This document shows, in pieces, positions 58,457 to 64,000 of a stretch of 64,000 nt of DNA (its first letter is position 1; every line of letters begins with the position of its first letter). The position numbers were made by a program, and so were the translations under genes. The notes under the pieces were generated by a model. It made no database searches. It was not told the origin of the DNA and was given only the letters and a program-made list of their open reading frames with translations. The stretch is from Molossus alvarezi (lineage: Eukaryota; Chordata; Mammalia; Chiroptera; Molossidae): assembly GCA_037176705.1 (NCBI GenBank), contig CM073891.1:90354327-90418326 (forward strand). Direction: 5' to 3'.

Positions 58457-59189
58457 ATTTCTGGGATATTCTTGGCATGAGCAAGGAAAGACAAATTTAG
58501 TAAAAAATTGGCTTCCAATGTCCTTGCTTATTCCAGCAGTTATGCCTGCTCACCTCTTCCCGTAGGCTTGAACCCACTGACCTTGACATATTACGGCTTG
58601 AGTGGATTGACCCTAAACAGTCCTTTGATAAACAGTTATTAGTTGCAAGTAGCACACTGAGAAATTTCTCTCTCCCTATTACTAAATTGGAAGAGTCAAG
58701 TAGGCTTATATATCTTTGCTTCTTTGGCCCTATATTTCTCATTCCCACTGAAATATATATATTCCTTCTTCTAATACATATACCCATCTATATGGCCTTT
58801 TCTTCAACATCATTATGAACTCTCAACAGAAATATAGCTTCACAATTTACCAGCTTTATGGCTTGAGCAGGTCCTTCAAATTCTCTGGATTTTGGCCAAT
58901 ATCTCCATCTGTAAAGCTCACAGTGATTGGATTAGGTGATCATTGCCTGACAGGTGGTTCAAGAACCCCAAACTGTGCAAGACTGTGTTCCAGGGCAGTC
59001 AGGTCAATACAGATTGTAATAATATTTGCTTTGATTTATATTTTTAAGTAATAAATAAAAATTATTTTAAATTTCCCTTTTAAAAAAATTATTCAAGGGC
59101 CTCCAACTGCACAGCAGGCATAAATACGAACTGTGGTTAGTGGAGGTAAAATGAGATTGGAAGCAGTTTATCATAGCTGGACATAGAAA

Positions 59190-59995
59190 GCTTCATCCAC
59201 TTCCCTGTTAACTCCTGGCAACCGCTAATCTGCTCTCCATTTCAAGAATGTTCTATAAATGCAGTTATACAGTATGTAACCGTTGAGTTTCACTTTTTTC
59301 ACTCAGCAAAGTTTCTGGAGAGTAATGCAGATTGTTGGATGTATCAGTAGTTCATTCCTCTTTATTGCTGAGTATTATTCCATGGTTTGAATATACCACA
59401 GTTTGTTTAACCAGCCACCTGTCGAAGGACATCTGGGTTGTTTTTGGCTATGACAACAAAGCTACTACGAACATTCATGTTCAGATTTTTGAGTGAATAT
59501 AGGTTTTCATTTCCCTGGTATTAATACTTAGGAGTGCAATTGCTAGGTCGTATGGTAATTTCATGTTTACGTTTTTAAGAAACTATTACACTGTTTCCAC
59601 AAGTGGCTGGATCATTTTACATTCCCACCAGCAATGCATGAGTGATGGAGTTTTCATCCTTGCCAGCATTTGGTGGTGTTACTAATTTTTTTTTTTTAAT
59701 TTCAGTCGTTCAGACAAGTGAGTAGCTATGTCTTTTTGTAGTTGTAATTTGCATTTCCCCAATAGAGTGTTGATGTTGAGCATCTTTTCATGTGTTTATT
59801 TAACATTTGTATATGCTTTTCTCACCAAAAACAAACAAAAACGGTAACTATATGAAGTGATGGGGTAATAAATGTGTTAATTAATTTGATGGTGGCAATC
59901 ATTTTATAATATATCAAATCATCACATTGTACACTTTAAATATAAACAATTTTGTCAATTATATCTCAATAAAACAAGCAAACAACAACAAAAAG
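59190..59995 (+). mobile_element. 5'-inverted ancient L1
   Basis: 59190-59825 is L1 ORF2 3' sequence on the minus strand (GAGTATTATTCCATGGTTTG, TTTACATTCCCACCAGCAAT). 59826-59995 is an L1 3' UTR on the plus strand (ATCATCACATTGTACACTTT, TCAATTATATCTCAATAAAA). Again a twin-priming layout. Confidence 0.65.
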
Positions 59996-60360
59996 AAAGC
60001 ATTACCAGCACACTCCTAACATTAGCTCATCTATTCTTCATTTCTCTGATTTCCTTTGTATTCTAACATAGTACCACACAGCTTAGAAATAGTTTAATTT
60101 CTACTTCCTCTTTGCTCATTTGGAGAGCAGAAAACATGATTTTTACTTCTTGTACTTTCCCACAGCACTTTTACAGAGCTAGTCATAAAGTCGGTGTATC
60201 TAACAAATATATCTTAATCAGTAGATTGTTAAAGCATTGATGGAATAATCAGAAATTATAAGTGATGGGAGAAACTTCGATTTGAGAACCATAAAACTTT
60301 TTCTTACCATCAGTATTTTTTTTCAATGTCAGTGTTTCAGACTTAAAGATCACAAGAGGA

Positions 60361-60575
60361 GCACAGCCAATGTGGCTCAGTGATTGAGCGCCGACCCTTG
60401 CACCAAGAGGTCGCCAGTTCGATTCCCGGTCAGGGCACACGCCCGGGTTGTAGGCCTGATCCCTAGTGGGGGACATGCAGGAGGCGGCCAATCGATGTTC
60501 TCTCACATTGATGTTTCTATCTCTCCCTCTCCCTTCCTCTCTCTCCAAAATCAATAAAGAAAAAAAACCTTTTTT
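60361..60575 (+). mobile_element. VES-related SINE, older subfamily
   Basis: GTGGCTCAGTGATTGAGCGC head and CTCCAAAATCAATAAAGAAA tail; approximate duplication GATCACAAGAG / AATCACTAGAG. Confidence 0.88.
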
Positions 60576-60832
60576 AAATCACTAGAGAAAAGATGCAAGA
60601 AGGCACTGAGGAAGTATTCAGGAGATCGGGCATGTGCATAAGCTATTCTCTATTCTTCACATGCATATTCTTATCTTTGAACCAAATGGCCTGATGCTAT
60701 ACTATTTAATTTTTTAAGTAACCTCTACATACTGTAGCAACTCATTCTCACAGCTATGCAGTTAATTCCTTAACCCCCTGTACTTCATTCAAAAAAATCT
60801 TATATCAATATTTTTTTTTTGAAGAAAGTGAA

Positions 60833-62055
60833 ACTAGACCACCAACTTACACCATACACAGGAATAAACTCAAAATGGATAAAAGACTTAAATGTAGGTT
60901 GTGAAACCATAAAAATCCTAGAAGAAATGTAGGTAAAACTGCAAACATCACGTGAGCAGAATTTTCACAGATAACATCGCCTAGGCAAGAGAAACAAAGG
61001 AAAAAATTAATACGTGGGACTACATAAAACTAAAAAGTTTCTGCACAGCAAAAGAAATCAGCATCAAAATGAAAAGGGAACTCACTGTATGGGAGAACAT
61101 ATTTGCTAATGATATGTCAGATAAGGGATTAATACCTAAAATATATAAAGTACTCACACAACTCAACAAAAGGAAAACAAACAACCCAATTAAAAAGTGG
61201 ACAGAGGCACTGAATAGACACTTCTCCAAAAAAGACATACAAATGGCCAAGAGACATGAAAAAATGCTCAATGTCACTAATCATCAGAGAGATGCGAATT
61301 ACAATGACTGTAAGGTATCACCTCACACCTGTCAGAAGGGCCACCATCAACAAATCATCAAAGAACAAGTGCTGGCGAGGGTGTGAAGAAAAGTGATTCT
61401 AGCACACTGCTGGTGGAATTGCAGACCTGGGCAGCCACTATGGAAAACAATATGGTGTTTCCTCAAAAAATTAAAAATGGAATTGCCATTTGACCCAGTG
61501 ATCCCACTTCTAGAAATATATCCTAAGAAGCCTGAAACACCAATCAGAAAGAATATATGTACCCCTATGTTCACAGCAACACTATTTACAACAGTTAAGA
61601 TCTGGAAACAGCCCAAGTGTCCATCAGTAGCTGAGTGGATAAAAAAGCTTGGTACATTTACACAATGGCATACTATGCAGCTGTAAAAAAGAAGGGTCTC
61701 TTATCCTTTGAGATGGCATGGAGGGACCTGGAGAGCATTTTGCTAAGCAAAACAAGCCATTCAGATAAAGACAAGTATCACATAATCTCATTTGTGGAAT
61801 ATAATGAACAAAATAAGCTAACAATCAAAATAGATTCAGAGACATGAAAGTAGGCAACAGACTGACAAACCTCAGAGGAAAAGGGAGTGGGTGGGAGATA
61901 TATACCAAAGAATTTATATGCATATATGCATAACCAATGATCACAGACAGCCGTGTGTTGAAGAAAGGGGGGACAGGAGTGGGGAGGAAGATGTCAATGG
62001 GGGGAAAAGGAGGAAATCTGTAATGCTTTCAACAATAAAAATTCTTTTAAAAAAG
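60833..62055 (+). mobile_element. 5'-truncated L1 (about 1.2 kb)
   Basis: Starts inside ORF2 (GTGAAACTAGACCACCAACT) and runs through the C-terminus ([20 protein letters not shown] near 61430) and 3' UTR to an AACAATAAAAATTC tail. Several small indels break the frame. Confidence 0.88.
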
Positions 62056-63073
62056 AATAGGTTCATTTCTTATTCAGTAACGGATAGTTCATAATGTGCT
62101 TAAACTACTAGTAGTCTCATTTTCCTCCACAGTACTCTTTTTATTTATTTTAATTTTTTATTTCAGTTTTGAAGACTTTATTGGATATACATTCTACTTC
62201 TATTGATTTTCAGCTCCTTTGGGCTCTTGGTAAGACACACAAAGGAGAAAAATATGGAGAGAAAGGTAAGAATCCACCATGAATATATCAAATTGATCCT
62301 TTTTCTTAATTAGTTAGGCTTATTTATATTTAATGATATAATAGATATTCAGGTTCTTGTAGTTTTAAAAACATCTTTTTCTACATAGTCTGTTCTTACC
62401 ATTGGTGTAGTTCTTTAGATATTTAGGAATGCTTTTATTTTTATTTAGTGGTTAACTGTATATTCATAATATTACATAACTTTCTTGGTTTCCAATTTCT
62501 CTATGTGGTACCTGTTAGTTTCCTACTAGGAAAATTGAAATTGTCATGTTCCTTCTTCCTCCTCCCTTTCTCTGCATTTCCTTTCCCACCCACTTTTAGG
62601 AAAAGAAGGTTACCTTTCTTAGTGTTTTCTGTCCTTGAGTATCTTCTAGGTGTTGCTTTGGAGAAATATTATGTCAGATAGCTTATTCTCCTTATTTTTT
62701 AATTTTATTTTTACCCTGGCAGCACATGGTTTTCTTTCTCTGTACTTAAAATCCACTGATGTTACCAGGTTATGTTTCTCTATTGACTGTTTACATAATT
62801 TTTTTCCTTGTACATAGTGTGTCCTGTATCTATTTAGGTTTACATCTTCCTTTATTTTAGAAATTAAATAAAATATATGTTTTTCAATAATTGCTTCTAT
62901 TTTTTAGCTTTGTTCATTAGGGTCTCCAACTTTGCATTTTTTGGAACTTATTTGACTGTTTTATAAACAGATAAAGATACACCGACATATAGGTATATAC
63001 TCTACTATCCTTTTCAATGCTTTATTTTCATTCCATTTTGTTTGCTTTTCTCATTTTTATCCCAGTGTTGTTA
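62056..63073. other. T-rich intergenic DNA, probably decayed repeats
   Basis: Contains T-rich stretches reminiscent of reverse-oriented L1 ORF sequence but too diverged for me to assign. Confidence 0.35.
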
Positions 63074-63277
63074 TTTTTTTTTTCTTTATTGATTTGAGAT
63101 AGAGAGGAAGGCAGAGAGAGAGAAACATTGATGAGTGAGAACATGGATTGGCTGTCTCCTGCATGCCCCCACTGGGGGATCAGGCCCACAACCTGGGCAT
63201 GTGTCCTGACCAGGAATTGAACTGGCGACCTCCTGGGGCATGGGTCAACACTCAACCGCTGAGCCACACTGGCTGGA
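63074..63277 (-). mobile_element. VES-related SINE with TSD
   Basis: Older subfamily (GCATGGGTCAACACTCAACC); approximate duplication TCCCAGTGTTGTTA / TTCCAGTGTTTTTTTA. Confidence 0.9.
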
Positions 63278-63594
63278 CTATTCCAGTGTTTTTTTACTGT
63301 ATCCTCTCTAGGATCTATTCTCTCTTGAGAAGTCTTTAAAATTTTATCTTCATTTCTGTGACAGCTTTTTTATTTCTCTTCTACTTCTTTCCTGAATTCT
63401 GAAAACCTTTATTTCATCTTCTACTTTCATCTTTTCATTAAATGCTTGCATTTCTACTTTGTAGTCTTCCTTCACAGATGAATTTGTGTTGTTGTTTAAT
63501 TTAATGACAAAATACATGACCATAATTTTCCTCTGCTCAATGGCAGCATTTTTCGGAGGACTGTAATTCATCTGTTTAAAACGTTTGCTGTTCT

Positions 63595-63860
63595 GCCCTG
63601 GATGGTTTGGCTCAGAGGCTAGAGTGTTGGCCTGTGGACCAAAAGTCCTGGGTTCGGTTCCCACTAAGGGCACGTACCTGGGTTGCAGTTTGTCACCAGC
63701 CCTGGTTGAGGTTGTGTGGGTGGCAACCAGTGGATGTGTCTCTCTCACATCGATGTTTCTCTCTCTCTCTCCTGCCCGCCCTCCCTCCTGCTCTATCTTA
63801 AGATAAATGCAAAAATGTCCTCAGGTGAGGATTAAAAAAATTAAAAAATAAATAAAAAAT
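63595..63860 (+). mobile_element. VES SINE with perfect TSD
   Basis: Duplication GTTTGCTGTTCT at 63583-63594 and 63861-63872. Confidence 0.95.
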
Positions 63861-63938
63861 GTTTGCTGTTCTTTTCTTTCATTTTACTATTATATTTATG
63901 CTATATGAATTCCATGTTTATTAATCTTTTTACTGTTG

Positions 63939-64000
63939 TTAATCCTTACCTGAGGATATTTTTCCATTGATCTTTTAGAGTGAGTGGAAGGGGGAGAGAG
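63939..64000 (-). mobile_element. VES SINE cut by the window end
   Basis: Starts with the reverse VES tail (GTTAATCCTTACCTGAGGAT, then CCATTGATCTTTTAGAGTGA); the head is outside the window. Confidence 0.85.

Noticed and set aside
63350..63748. 132-codon minus-strand frame with a helical, charged stretch (EDYKVEMQAFNEKMKVEDEI)
   Set aside because: Its first third is a VES translation. The remainder resembles decayed L1/HAL1 ORF1 coiled coil more than a host exon; no splice-bounded exon could be defined.

Overview
This is mammalian nuclear DNA, almost certainly from a bat. The main clue is the tRNA-derived VES SINE family, present in about 35 copies on both strands in several age layers; many have poly(A) tails and perfect target-site duplications (TSDs). 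A SPIN-type hAT transposon and a mariner MITE, plus L1, MIR, L2 and MLT1-like LTR relics, fit a yangochiropteran (vespertilionoid-type) genome. I cannot name the species.

Two protein-coding genes are recognisable, both on the minus strand, in the same order as on human chromosome 7q31. (1) IQUB: the first five coding exons lie at 24597-17384, with GT-AG splice sites and phases that join into one frame of 332 codons. A CpG island at about 30.87-31.32 kb is the likely promoter and leader exon. The remaining exons lie left of the window, so 1-17383 is IQUB intron. (2) NDUFA5: all five coding exons lie between 52957 and 40413 and encode a complete 116-residue complex I subunit. Its promoter is a CpG island at about 52.45-53.12 kb.

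Layout: 1-17.4 kb, IQUB intron filled by a near full-length old L1 that carries nested VES copies, an L1 tail and a 6-kb younger L1, then older L1 pieces and a solo LTR; 17.4-31.3 kb, IQUB exons 5 to 1 and introns with VES, MIR, L2, LTR and L1/HAL1 relics and a SPIN copy; 31.3-40.4 kb, intergenic DNA and NDUFA5 3' region, including an L1 insertion with a 3' transduction that contains a mariner MITE; 40.4-53.1 kb, NDUFA5 with very SINE-rich introns; 53.1-64 kb, repeat-rich DNA upstream of NDUFA5.

The genes have unrelated roles: IQUB belongs to axonemal radial spokes, NDUFA5 to mitochondrial complex I. The most unusual observations are: three copies of an approximately 85-bp head-only VES variant that all stop at the same base and share diagnostic substitutions; an L1-mediated 3' transduction with a 15-bp perfect TSD; an X-box-like RFX motif in the IQUB CpG island; and antisense VES copies that carry both a strong splice acceptor and a strong donor inside the two genes.
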